Shown: in pieces, positions 37,510 through 50,335 of the stretch
How the letters are laid out: each line of letters opens with the position of its first letter
Numbering within the stretch: position 1 is the stretch's first letter
Assembly (NCBI RefSeq): GCF_001949145.1
Contig: NW_019091522.1
Location: 295,924 to 353,736 of the forward strand
DNA length: 57,813 nucleotides
Direction of reading: 5' to 3'
DNA from: Acanthaster planci
Lineage: Eukaryota; Echinodermata; Asteroidea; Valvatida; Acanthasteridae
The notes under the pieces: model-generated
Told to the model about the DNA's origin: nothing
Database searches by the model: none
The model's input: only the letters and a program-made list of their open reading frames with translations
Position numbers and translations under genes: made by a program

Positions 37510-39302
37510 GTACACGTAAATCGATTGCAAAAACGGCACATACTTCTGAGCAGTATAGCACAGGTACTTCAGAAGCTCTATGGTACAAAATTTTCTTCAT
37601 GCTCATTAAAATAAAAAACGAGCTACAAACACCTTAGTGTTGAGTTTATTTTGAGGAACTCCAGTCTGAACTTTTTTTAGGGGATTCAAATAGTTATTCT
37701 GCATATACCAGTATAAGTACAGGCATACCTTGAAAAATTAACATGATATTGTCTGTGCATCAGTGTCTTAGTTCCTTTGAAACCTAAACTTTTGTCACAT
37801 GCCAACCACAAACAATAAACAGGTAATCAGTGTTCCTGGCTTCTTTTATCATCACAAGCAATTTTCACCTATTTTTTTAAGCTCCACTCACACCTCGGCA
37901 TAGATATGCATGCGCACTTTTGATAATTTCATATGTAAATGCAGAAGCATACTGGGAGAACGGTGCCAATGTTATCTGATTATCGGCCCCATCATCTTTA
38001 CTTTGGCAGTATTGAAGCTGCTTGTCAGTACATTTTCCAACTTCATTTTTCCATATTTGAGACTAACAAGATAAATGGCCCAAGGTGCCACGCATCTCAA
38101 CCATCGCCGGTAAGCTTAACAACACACAGAAAGCACAGATGAGACAACTTTTTAATACAATCCCGTGTGCTGTCGGCGTGTCTTGTGGCATACAGTACAC
38201 TTTCCAAAGTGGACGAAAAAGGTAGTGACGACTAATAAAGAGGCAGTGCATTGTCTAACTTGCCTTTTCAGCGACAAACCATTCAAAATCTTCGTAAACA
38301 GAAAGAACACATCATTATACGAGGCTGATAGCATGACTGTCTTTTTAACAGCTGGGTCCAATAATTTAGCAATGGTTTTCCCAGGGATTCAGGTGTCGAT
38401 CGCCAAATGCTCATTAAAAAGAGAAGAAGACAAACCCTGAGACAAAAAAAAGATGGGACTTTAATAATTGGGGTCATGTAAACCAGTTGGCAGTCATGAT
38501 TTGCATGTGCTGTATCAAGGGTGTCTTTAGTGAGAATGAGGGATGGGGAAAAATGTAAGGAAGATGGGGTAGGGCTTACCCTGAATTTCTTTTAACAATT
38601 GAAAAACTTCTGCTCTGAGTAGGAACAAAAGAAGGTATGTTTTTAAATGAAAATGACCGTTCTTTGATAGGAACTCACTGTATTGGCACACAAGTTTGTG
38701 CGAGGGGCACATTGGGTATGTGTAACAAATTTATGCTGGAATGTTTGGTCTTTGTGTGTGCGCCAAACACGTGCAGGAGCCAGGGTGGAAAACTTCTCAC
38801 CAGCCTGTCTTTCTTTTGCCGGTGAGGGTGCACTTCAACTCAGGGCAGAATGGTTTTAACAAACAACGAATGGCAGCTGTACAATGTACTGGGTGTCTAG
38901 ATTTGGGCACAGTTGGGGAAAAAATAGAGTTTGCTTCTGGCCTTTCTGCACTTTTTCAATTCTGATATCAATTTCAGTTGTGAATGTAAAATATAAGATT
39001 GGAATTTACCACAACTTTCTCCACATCACACAACTATATTGAAAATCACCTTTGATGTGATGTCTCTACTGCTTATCTATATGTATGGCACACTCCCGTT
39101 TTGTGTATATATTGTAGGAAAAGTTTCAACCAAATTTTTGTAAATTTGTTTCTTCAGAGACATTGTACAGACATGTATAACAGGTTTAAAATAATGCACC
39201 TTTATTATGAGCAGGTGCTGAGGCTCTACCTATGCAGTTAATTTCATGTTGATTAGCCCGTGTCTACTATGCAAATGAAATATTGTACATGTAGCTTTTA
39301 AT

Positions 39303-39590
39303 GACATCATCATGACATCACCCTCTGAATATCTACTTTGACCATCAAAGGTCTTGGAAATAGAATTTCCTAAATTTGTTTTGTTCAGGAGGTATATCAC
39401 AAAAGAATGTTCAGAGCCAAATTCATATAAAACCATGTGATGTCATGATGACATCCTCAATTTTCACACGTAACACATTTTGGTCTGGGTTTATGCTAAA
39501 TTTCATCTCAAATTACGGCTTTGGACCCTACACAGAATTTGTTGCATGCGTGCCACATGACATCTGATGAGGTCATCATGACATCACTGT
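39303..39590. repeat. Three spaced TGACATCATCATGACATCA-type palindromes
   Basis: Near-identical palindromic cores occur at about 39303-39322, 39438-39455 and 39558-39588 (the last with TGACATCTGATGAGGTCATC), spaced about 120-135 bp. The sequences between are diverged. This is either an eroded tandem repeat or a cluster of CREB/ATF-like sites. Confidence 0.5.
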
Positions 39591-41540
39591 TCTAGGACCA
39601 CTCTCGCATAAAACAATGACAGAAGAATTTCTCTCCTTAGAATTTCTAAACCATTAAATTATGAATGTGTGATGCTTTTGTCCTAGCGTCTAAATGCATT
39701 GTGCTCTGTCTATTCCCAGCAACTCTGAAAGGCTTGTCATTTCCAAAATGAGCTGTATTCTGCCAAGATCTGATTACATTCAAATCAAATCAAACCACCA
39801 AATCAGTTCTAAAAATGTTACTGATTCATCCATATATGTACATGCTTTGTCGTTTTCCATCCTTCCATGCCCATTTTTACAACCACTATGGTATTCACCT
39901 AATTTGCCAACAATTTCAGGGACAGCCCTCATGAGATCAATACCTTCAAGGTTAGCCAAGTGGGGCAACTTTATATCTGCCAACCTTTTACGGCGTTGTA
40001 AGGGTGGGTGCCACTAATTTTTAAATTAGGTCAGTACTTTTGGTTGTGTTGCATTCAATGGATTGAAGGTTGAGAGTAGACACTACGAAGTTGGCGCTTC
40101 TGGTGCACGTAAAGAAAAATGCAATTTGATATGTAAAAATTATGTTATATTTAGTGCTGAAATACCCATGAATTTTTGCAGATGTTGACTATGCATTCAA
40201 ACCTATACAAAAGTTTCAGTAAGAGCTGCGCCAGAAGTTGTTTGGCACTCCATCGCAAGTAACAAGTGACCAGTGACCTGTAAAAGAAAGCTTTTTTAAC
40301 AATTGGTTTAAGAGCTCGTGACTTGCATTAAGACTGAATCACTGGTGGGGGACTTGCACAGACTTGTGATGGCCTGAACTGCAACAGTTAGTGACAGAAG
40401 ACAGCATTACTTGTGATAGACTTGCAGGGACTGGCTTTTGTTGACTCAACAACACTACCACATACATGTACTGGTACATGCACATGTACTGCAGTTCACT
40501 GTTAACTAAAAACGGAACACCTAACTTTTGTCAGTTTTTGCCACAGAATGGAATAAAATAAACCATTTACGTTTTATTTTTTGTCCTTTCCATGCATGCC
40601 ACGCCATGACAGGTTTCCTTAAGGCTTGCATACATGTACATCATTTACATTTGCTGTGATATTTAAAACCTGCCGGATTTGGGATTTAAAATTTACTTTT
40701 ATCCCACTGAATTGTTTATTTTAATATAAAATATTAAAAACACTGTTCATAAAATATAGAAAAACACTTAATTTTTAACACTCAAAATGCAGTTTGAATA
40801 GTCTTTGCAAAAATCCATGGACCACAGGACGTTCCTGAGAAAGCTAACATCAATTTTATACCAAAAATAGAAATCTTCTTATTACAGTTCAGACTTTGAA
40901 ATTAAACAAGCTGTCCAATTATTATGCATAAGACAAATCTCCTCTCAATATCTTTAAAGTACATGTATACATGTCTAAACATTGAACATGAGATGAACCA
41001 ACTCATACATGATTGGAACATGTAAACTTCACGTATAACACACATGTACATGCCAACTCCAAGGTGCTACATGTAGTACTGTATATCTTTACTGTCAAAC
41101 GGCGAGCCCCGTCAAGTTTCCTGAAAACATGGTGTAGCGCCCTCTGGGGCAAAACATGGCCAGTATCATTCTACTATTGCTCCCGGTAACTGCCATCACA
41201 GTTCACAAGCAGACTTGGCCAGCACTGACACAGGGTACATTTATACATTTGGCCATTGGGGATACAACTCAGTGAATCCTGGGCAGACTGCTTGAATTTA
41301 ATTTGACCACATATAATACATACCAGTACGTGTAAGTACTGACATGACAGATCGCTGAATTTCTGGTGTGGGGAAATGTATACATGCACATGCAAGCAAG
41401 AAGATAGATCACTTTTCTGGAAAAGTGTGATCACAAGAGGGCGCTATGTATGTGTCACCATTGTTGGAAACAAACTAGCAGGTGTATGCACCATACCATG
41501 GATGGTTAGTACACAGTAGCTACATGTATCTATGAGAGAA

Positions 41541-41656
41541 CCTGTTTGTTTCACACGGATCTGGATCTCGATCAGTGATCCCAAAGCTGGTTCTTGGTGT
41601 AAGTGAACCAATGTTAGATCACTAATCACCATGTGGATCTGTGTAAAACAAACAGG
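41541..41656. mobile_element. MITE-like element with clear terminal inverted repeats (116 bp)
   Basis: CCTGTTTGTTTCACACGGAT at the left faces the reverse complement CCTGTTTGTTTTACACAGAT at the right; internal GATCAGTGATC and GATCACTAATC also pair. It has no coding capacity. A degenerate relative lies at 7106-7239. No certain target-site duplication. Confidence 0.7.
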
Positions 41657-44223
41657 ACCATAATGAATAATGAACAGCCATTTTATTTCCAAACTTCGAA
41701 GATGTTACAAACTCCTTGTCAATACTTGGATAGTGATAAATGATGGGCGTTTTCAGCCATGTACATGTATGTGTACTGATCAGTGAATGTGAATAAGACA
41801 GACATGTGTCTAAAATTCATTCAGTCCTAATACATGTATATGTACTGATGGCGGTGGATCCCGCAGTTATTGAGTTTATACTTGAATTGAAGCTCTCCAA
41901 GGCTCATTTCTGTATTCCAAGAAAAACACCGTCCAAAACTTTCTCCAAAGTGACCAGCAACACCTGCATCTGAAAAGGTTAGGCTTTTGGGTAATCCAGT
42001 AAGGGCAGTTGATTTGTTCCCTTTATTTTTTTGGTATGTGTCTAAAAATAAATATTTTGTGTGTGTAGTTCATGCCATTGTGTATCGAGTAACGTACATG
42101 TATGTCCCCAAAATAAAATGCAATAGATCCCAGCCCAGACTATGGACGTCATTTTCCCCCTGGTGACCCCTAATATGATGTGCCATCAACTATTTTCAAC
42201 CATAGAAGATACTAGACCTAAGATTTTCTAAAGAGTTGTCAGGAATCTTCAGGTCAAGGATAGACTTGTGGAATCTCACGCCGTGAACAATACGTGTACA
42301 TGTACAGGTTTTAATAAGCTGTTTGTCAATAGGTCTACAGGTTAAGTTCTATTCATAAATACCTTTGACAGTTCCCCATTCAACAATGCGCAATGCGACC
42401 ATGTACACGTATTCACATTAAGTTTGATAATGCCCACCGCCCTTTGATAATGCCCCCTGCGTAAAAACGCGCTGGCATCTGAATACGAGAAAGTTGACCC
42501 CATTTCTGTTGGTCAAGAGTGTGTGCACTGCAGCATGCAGAACTTACCATGTACATGTAAGTGCACCAAGTCCATATAAGGAGATACTTCTGAACTCTAC
42601 TTGCACAACGAATAGAGGGCAAGATGGACAAGGTGGTCAGGCAAATGAAAGTAAACTTCTTGAATAAAATTCATGGAATTGATCATACATTACCTTCTTT
42701 CAACTCTCTAACTAAAATGGCATATATGAATGGGAATAAATATGAGCTCGGTCGGTCTTAAACTAGCGGTAACAGTTAAGACTGGCTCGGAAGAATAAAC
42801 GCTGATAATGCCCGAGCAGCAGTCACATCCATTCTACTGAGCCGGTCTGAAACGCACGTCTAAGACAGCCAAGAATATATTTATTCCCTTATTCAAATTT
42901 TATGTACCGTATAAAATAATCTGCCAATGCTAAATGCAAAATTGATGCCACAAATTGTACATTGTACACTGGTACATGGACAGCTGTGCTGAATATACCA
43001 GTACGTCTTAACCATTCTTTCACTTAGCTGATCAATGCATGCACAAGTGTATTTAATTAGGAGATGAAAGTGTTGGTTTAGTGTTGAATATACTGGTATG
43101 CTCACAGATCTGCATGCACATAGGATACTACACGGCAGGGGTAAATCCTTCACGCTCAGCTGAGTCTCAGGTGTTCATGTCAAGTACAAGTAGAATTCTC
43201 AAGTATTACAACCTTTAGAGGGTTCCCTTGATGGCTTTTTTTCTAAGACACACATTTTGTGCCACTCCCACTCACCTCCCAGTTTGGTCATTTGTTTTTG
43301 AAAAAAACATACATTCCTAAAGAAATTGTTCATGTTCTTTTGGAAAATAGAGGGCGCTGTTGCTGTAATGTTATTCTTGGACGACACTGATCAGTTTGGG
43401 GTTTGGGGGTCAAATTGTGAACCCAAACTTTGCCTGGTGCAAAAGGGTTCCTCAATGGCTTACTCCCAAGTGCACGTATACTGTAATTACACAATAATGA
43501 ATCACCTAGGAAAACCAAATTTATCACTAAACTATACTTTAAAATGGCAAAATATAACTTGCAAATATCATTGTGTGGAATAAAAGCGTGCAGTTTTGAG
43601 GACTGCATTTTTGCCAAGGGTATTTTGCACAGCCCATTTTGCTGTACATGTACTCATTATTTGAGCAGTGTTCTCCGTCTTATAAAAGTAGCCTGGCAGC
43701 CCACCAAGTTGGGCTAGTCTCCCATCATGTCTTAAGAGATAGCCACCAAGTTTAAAAGCACTGGTGAATCTATCATTTTATTATTATAAACTATTTCATT
43801 TTAAACAATATAACTTTGATAAAAATATGGTAGCCATCCAAGAATATCTAAAAATTGCTTCCAGTTTTTAGAAGGCACAAAAAATCTGCCTCTACCGTGC
43901 CCTAGCAAAAATGCACTAGATGTACATGTACTCCAAATGGGTGGAGTGGGGGAACTGAAGTGGGTGCATACCCTGTGCTACAGCACGTGATTTTACTATT
44001 TTTTCTTTACCCACTGGTAGGCATGACTAGAGACAGATAAATAAAAGCATGCATATTACAGTTACATGTCAGTGCTCTCACCAGTACATTCAAAAGTCAG
44101 GATCTAAAAATGGTTAATTTCCAGTGTTCTGAAGTACAAAAGAGAATATTGTCTAAAAACAAACATCTCATGCACAAAAAACATCTCACAGATGATTGAA
44201 GGAATCAATTTAATACTGTACAT

Positions 44224-45490
44224 GTTGATCAAAGAAGATGGCCAAATTTGAGACAAGTGGACAACACATTGTCATAAATGTACATGTGCAGGTATTTCCA
44301 CTGATAGAAGGAATCAATTTAATACTCTTCAGATTTTTTTTTACGTCGGCCAACCAATTTGCTATGGGATGAAAATAAGGATGACATTACAATCAACGCC
44401 CACATGTGGTAGTGCTCAAAAAAGAAAATAGTGTGATTATTTTATGGATGCCCATCTTCCCACAATCTTTCAGCCATCATTTCAGCCTAACTTAAAAACT
44501 TGAATGTGAAACATAGGCTCAACGGCACAAAGAGGATCAGCATTTTTAAAGAGCAAGTACATGTAAGCACTATGTTGAGGACTCTACATGTTACATAGAA
44601 ATGTGCACATACCGGGAGGCCTACTTATTTCTACTACATTTATATTATTGTCTATCTCCCAGACACTGAAGACTTGGAAAAGGACATGTAACAGGTATCC
44701 AGTATTGGTTGTGATATCTTCTTGTTATCATTGACTGACACAGTGAAAGCAGACAGTCGTGACATGTGTACAAAGAGAAGTGCTCAGTGGAGGCATTTTG
44801 CATTTTCCTACATCACATGATCACAGCAAGTAGGAGTTTATGCGGAAGTCACGGTGTGTCTCCGTCAAAGTGGTTTTCGCAGATATTTCAATACGGTCAT
44901 GGCGTCTATATAGTGTCAGATTTGAAGCATACATGTACAAGTACACTATCACAGAACAAACAGTATCTGCAAAGTGGGTCATATCCTTCTGGTATACTGG
45001 AATCGGCAGAGAAGAGCATTAGGTCCCAGGCCGGTACCAGAGTCAGGCAAGGGGCGGACCGTCTTGTGTTTATCTGGCTCAATATCCAATAATGACATCT
45101 CCATTTGTAAAAGCACCTGCTCTTTGTTGTGGCCATTCTGTCAAAGTAATTTAGCACATACGCATTGCGTTTACAGGAAATACTGAAAAAAAAAACACCC
45201 CCTGGTGCGTGTGCTGTGATGTGTGGAATATATGGATCAAACAACCTTTCACCCAGTGTCCTCTGTATATTTGATCCCTCGTATTTACCCCTGGACAGCG
45301 CCAAATGCACAACCAGACCCCGAGCGTATGTACGTGTGCGACTGGAAAGAACAGCACACCCGATGAGTGGCACGTTGCGGCAGTGTGCTCATTTATCCGT
45401 TGCCTTCTTCCGGGAATCCGAGCACGCCCGAAAAATGAGACCGTTACACCTTGTTTTGGTGACATAAACATTTTTACAATTTATGTAACC
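44224..45490 (+). repeat. Copy 1 of an intronic segmental duplication (mate at 50336-50971)
   Basis: 44224-44801 matches 50336-50882 with scattered substitutions and small indels (shared GTTGATCAAAGAAGATGGCC, TTTAATACTCTTCAGATTTT, TGCTATGGGATGAAAATAAG). 45449-45490 matches 50926-50971. Between these, copy 1 carries about 650 bp of richer, complex sequence (44802-45448) where copy 2 has only about 43 bp. Confidence 0.85.
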
Positions 45491-45849
45491 AACTCATAGA
45501 TGAACTCAAGTTCACAGTGAAAAATTAAAATATTTACAAATGTAAGTCATAACACAAAAGCAGATACATCTAAATGTACTCGCTAAATGTACCAGCACAT
45601 CTCTACATTTAGAAAGTACTATTGCATTCCCTAAATATCAGGTCGATGGTAGCATGAACTTTACTAGTGTCTACGGGATGTGATACTGGCACTTGGGTTA
45701 ACAATTTATAAAAAGGTGAACAGGATACAAGGAGTTGGGTAACAGTCAAACTGTATTGTTGGTTTATTGCTCTCGCTTCTCTTCATCAAAGTTCAATGTG
45801 GGTTTGAAGAAGGTGTAGCTTAACATAATACAACACATAAAAGGTAATG

Positions 45850-46430
45850 TTATAGAGAGACGAAGTTACATGTACATAAACTACGGTTTGGAAGGACATT
45901 GGAAATGCAAGTTAGACGGAGTGGGTACGGTAAGAGTGTATCACATCGCACAACTGGGCTGCACTCATCGGGCCATGGTGGGAACTGTCCCGGGCCACCA
46001 CGGTGACTAGCAACAGCTAGACAGGGCCAGCGGTATGTTGTACCAACCGCACTGCCGCTCAGACTGCAATGTGATGCGCACAATGATAGAATTGCTGCAC
46101 TACATTGATGTACCATCGGCTCAGCGCAGAGACGGGGAGGACTGGGGCTAGTTAGCAGGACTAGGATGGAGAGGGACACGGGGGTGTCTCGCCCGGCAAT
46201 CGGTTCGGACGTAGTGGTGATGGGCTGCTACATTGTACAACTCTCACTAGCACCCTGGGCTCGTTCGCACCACTTTTGCATCGGTCCAAGCTAAGCTAGC
46301 TGGGCAATCATGCAGTTACATTGCTACACCATATGAATGGGTTTTTGGAATTACCGCACAACTCTCGGAAAGCTTCCAACCACCGCACTATGTTAGGTTT
46401 TGCTCCTGCAACAAGGGTTCAGTCCATCAC
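45850..46430 (-). other. CG-richer region downstream of the candidate internal promoter
   Basis: Complex sequence with many CG dinucleotides (for example 45900-46300) in an AT-rich intron. The 109-codon frame here has no recognisable domain. It could be a non-coding first exon plus adjacent regulatory DNA; a plausible minus-strand donor (CTA|gtgaga) lies near 46245, but the assignment is tentative. Confidence 0.3.
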
Positions 46431-46800
46431 ACCTGACTGACGAGCAAGGGAAAATCTGCTTTATTTATAGGATTCTAGAGGCTTAGGAATTAATAAAATA
46501 TCAGCTTCGCTGAACAGCTCAACCAATGAAAATCTTCCATCTCAAAGGGTCACAAGACTTCCTCCTAGAGTCGTGTGCAAGAATCTAAGTGTTGTGTGTT
46601 AACAGGTGAAATACAAAAAAGAAGTCACGTGTACAAAGTGTGGAGCCAGGTGCGTGGAAGTGCTTACCCGGTCATCTTTGGTGAATGACTGACTATTACA
46701 AATCTGAGGTTTCTGAATATTAGCAGTCCGGGTCACCTTACCATGCCCAACCACGTAACCACGCCACGTGGAGGGGAATTTCCGACATGCAGAGAAAACA
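46430..46800 (-). promoter_or_regulatory. Candidate internal (alternative) promoter of the ETS gene
   Basis: On the minus strand, TATAAATA (46469-46462) is followed by TCAGTC, a perfect initiator, with its A at 46438, 31 bases from the first T of the TATA box, the standard spacing. Upstream on that strand lie TCACGTG (46625-46631), the E-box CCACGTGG (46764-46771) and GGGAATTTCC (46774-46783), a perfect kappa-B-type site. Downstream, 45850-46430 is CG-richer than the rest of the intron and could be a 5' untranslated exon. The first ATG downstream opens only a two-codon frame. A transcript from here would skip the exon at 53575 and all earlier ones. Motif evidence only. Confidence 0.45.
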
Positions 46801-47098
46801 CAAAGACAAACGAGTCAAGGAACACGCGATCACGCCAAGTACAGCATGAACAACTTCATACAAAATTAGCGTCTCTGCTACATTTCCATAATGCACAGCT
46901 GGGCTAAAATAAGAAACCCTTGGAATGCAAGGTACCAAAACCAGTAAAACTAGGTGGTGCTTGAATTCCAACAATGAAATTTGTGGGTACACAACAGTAC
47001 CCAGCCAATACCAGCTTGTATACTTCACCAAGTCCAATTAAACTTCAAAAGGCAGAATGTCAGGGAACAGGAATTTTTTCACAGTACGAGCAAGCTGA

Positions 47099-47136
47099 CC
47101 ATGTACATGTACATGTTGACAGTACATGTACATGTA
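47099..47136. repeat. ACATGTAC palindrome cluster
   Basis: Consecutive overlapping ACATGTAC/TACATGTA units (atgtacatgtacatg, then agtacatgtacatgta). Similar doublets occur at 48067-48081, 48119-48138, 49700-49733, 51651-51663 and 54190-54228. Part of a window-wide excess of this palindrome. Confidence 0.8.
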
Positions 47137-48642
47137 TTCCATAGCCTTTACATGCTCTCTGTGTGAAGGAAGCTCCCACCACATGTAAAACCCGCAGTAC
47201 CAGTCTCTCCCCTACCCTGAAAATGGACCATTCTACCCTGTCACATGTCCTGCAGCTGTCAAAAGCACTTGATAATTGCAGTCAACAACTTGACCTCACC
47301 GACCCTGCCAGAAACAGAAAAATGGCCATCCCTCCAGTCTAACTACTTTAACCACCCTGTGTACTTCCCTAGTGTACTTCCTAGGAAGTACATGTAGCCC
47401 AGTAACTAGTTACTGTGCTAATAAAGAACAAACCTACACCAGATTTTCATGACAGTGGATATCCTGTAGGAAGTTTTTTCTTAGGTAATATCCTATACAG
47501 TGCATGTAATAGCCCTCTTTCTTTTTCCCTCACTCAAAGGTTTACACAACTTCCTGTACATGTAAAACATGTACGGACAATAAAACGGTGGACGGGAAAG
47601 GGCAAAGAGGAGCTAAAAAGTTATTAGAGGGGGGAAGGAATACTGACACAAGGTGAAGTTTTTAGGGTTGCTTTATTTCCCTTTATTCCAAATGCTTGTA
47701 AAAGCCCCCAATGAAGCTGTCCACTCAGAAAGGCCATAAAAGGCTACAATACATGAAAAAACAAATTTAAACTTTGGCCCAATGTACATGTGTGTGTGTT
47801 GTACCTGCACTTTGCATGAGTAAGGATGGCATGGAACTACATGTACACGAATTTTACCCAATCTTGCATTGCTGGTTACAACACACATGTATTGTATGTA
47901 CACACATATTGTATGTTCACTTACACGCTACATTCATTGGTCAGCACAATCTGTGAGTCAAACTGTCGTAATCTTTTATCCTCTCCCTCTAAAAAGGTGA
48001 GTTTGATAAAATGACTTTGTTCAAAAAAACGAACTTCTAATCCTCAAAAGTCTCAAATTTAAATTGGTACATGTACATGTAGTTTGACTTACACCGACAG
48101 AAACTTGATCCAAAGTATGGTACATGTACATGTACACAGTACTGTCTGTCCCTTTAAGCAGCAATTGTCAGACGGTGGCAATCACCAGACCTATCCTGGA
48201 AGCTCGGTGACCTTCAGGGTCAGCCACAAACTGAACACTTCCTCCAGAATCTGGTTCAATTACAATACAGTGCAGACAACAAGGCAGACTAGTGCTGGTA
48301 GTTTGTTCAACACCGGTAACGCACTGCAGGTACATGTATACTGGATGTACAGTACTGTTACCGTACTGTTATCAGTATATGCATTGCACTTACCTTATGA
48401 ATTAGAGCACTGTAATAGTACTGTGTAACTTGACATTACAAACCACAGTGGTTCTGCCTTTTGTATAAGATCTCACTTTCATTTATTTTGCACCAAATTG
48501 CAAACATTCAAAACAAACAAACAGAAATTCTCTCAAGAATTAAGTGACAATACATTTCTTTTCCTTAATTAACCTACATGAAGGTCAGTGGATGTGCATG
48601 TACACACGTACATGCAGCTTAGAACATGGAATGTACCAAAGT

Positions 48643-49053
48643 TTAACCCTAACTGCAGCAGCCCTTTTGGCTAGGATACACACTCAATCATTCCAAATCC
48701 GTTAACTGCCCCCATGAAAAAAAAGGGTAGAGCCTCAATCGTCCCAAATCCTCCAAATATTGTTTTGAATCTGTTCTAGGCAGGGGTGCCCTCTGCCTCA
48801 ATGCCTCGGCAATTCCTCTCATCATGTTGAGGCAGTGTGCATGGTATCCTGGAGCAGTATGGAGGATTTACACACAAATGTGAGTCATGAATTTATGCAT
48901 GGCTGGAAATAAAACAACACAAGGTCTAACCCACAACCTTGAGACAATGCATCCTTCACAATCAGTCATTCAATTTGCCATGCAGCCTCAATCTTCCAAA
49001 ATCCTCAAAAAATGCCTAGAGGACTTTGAAGGATTGAGGAGAGTTAGGGTTAA
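48643..49053. mobile_element. Inverted-repeat element bounded by TTAACCCTAAC (about 410 bp)
   Basis: TTAACCCTAAC at 48643-48653 faces GTTAGGGTTAA at 49043-49053. Inside, CCTCAATCnTCCnAAATCCTC-like phrases recur (about 48684, 48735, 48985), and the right end GAAGGATTGAGGAGAGTTAGGG resembles the central hairpin at 2131-2189. No coding capacity; a MITE-type family is likely. Confidence 0.55.
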
Positions 49054-49134
49054 ACTCCACTTTCCAGCATGTGACTGCCTACAGTGTGTTGCTGTGAGTG
49101 CCAACTTACTGATAAAAGTATGACTAAGTTACCC

Positions 49135-49352
49135 ATGACCTGTTCTCCCTTGGGCCCGGGGGACGAGGGGAGAAGAAAAAAGCATTCAGTTTCAGAGCAG
49201 GGAGAGAAAAAGTCCCAATGATTATTCCGGGAAAACCCACAAAATCAAGAAAGGACTGAAAACCCAATCTACATGTCAACCTGGGAGGGACTTGAACCTT
49301 GGGCATCAAGAGGAACGCGAGGAAAGAACTACCATGCTAACCAGAGGTCCTG
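49135..49352 (-). mobile_element. tRNA-derived SINE (minus strand)
   Basis: Read on the minus strand, the 5' end looks like a tRNA. TAGCATGGTAG (49339-49329) fits a pol III A box, and GGTTCAAGTCC (49298-49288) is a near-perfect B box about 32 bases further on, followed by CTCCCAGGT like an acceptor stem. A non-tRNA body follows (GGGTTTTC, TTTTCCCGGAATAATC, GAGAACAGG). It is too diverged to be a functional tRNA gene; SINE family not identified. Confidence 0.55.
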
Positions 49353-50335
49353 ATGATTTTTAACTTGATTGACAAAGGTACATGTGTGAATGGAATAACA
49401 AATGAAGAACGTCCATGTACATGTGGATGTAGTATCAACCCAGCCCTGTGATTTTTGACATTTAGCATATCTGATAACCTCATGATTTCTTGTGACCAAC
49501 CAAGTCAGCATAATACATGGTGAATTCCAAGGTGTCACATGAACAAGCCATAAAATTACCAGTACAAACTAATAACGATAACTGCACTGTAATTACAAAA
49601 CTTTTTGGCTTGCCTCGAAATCAAGAATGCCTCAAAGCCCTGATAAGAAATAAATATTTCCATATTCACAACTATAGTATTAGAGAAAGCAAGTACTGAG
49701 ACATGTACATGTAGCGGTACATGTACATGTATAATACAGTACAGACCAGTAGCCTTCACAGGGATACTTGGGTTGGTCACATCATAACCTCCTTCCATAG
49801 AGCTATGCTCCTACTTAGGAACTCAGCTCTTCACTTTACACAATAAACAACATGCCCAGACACAAACAACAAATCACCACTCTCCCCTCATTCTTGTAAA
49901 GGACTGCCTTTCCTCAAGTCCCACGGTCCTGGTTTTTATTTTTGCAAGGCAGGTACAAGTACCAGCTGGGCTGGTGACAAGGCAAAGATGAGGGGATCCC
50001 TGACTGCTTGCCTGGAACTTAGTGACTTGTTTACGAGCCTGACATCAATGGCACCTCCTTGGGGGCATTTGGACTGGCAATAGGAAGCTTTTCATTACAC
50101 CTGGTCAATCAGAACACCCAGCTTTTCAGAAGGTTCCACTTCACAAAGGGGGAAGTCATGGACACAGCACCTGCAGAACATCCCCTAGGTACCACACTTG
50201 TTTTTGGTTTCTTGAGAATGGTTTTGGTCAATGCCCAGTTCCTTTCTTTTCTTGGGTATTTTTGGGGGTGGTAGGGCTGAGGTGGGAGGGATAATATTCA
50301 AAGATTTTCTAATACACGTGTAAATGTTGATCAAA

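Noticed and set aside
45850-46179. 109-codon minus-strand frame beside the candidate promoter
   Set aside because: No recognisable protein features and no link in phase to the ETS exons; more likely untranslated.
49268-49352. Possible tRNA gene on the minus strand
   Set aside because: A and B boxes are present but the acceptor and anticodon stems do not pair well and a SINE body follows; called a SINE instead.
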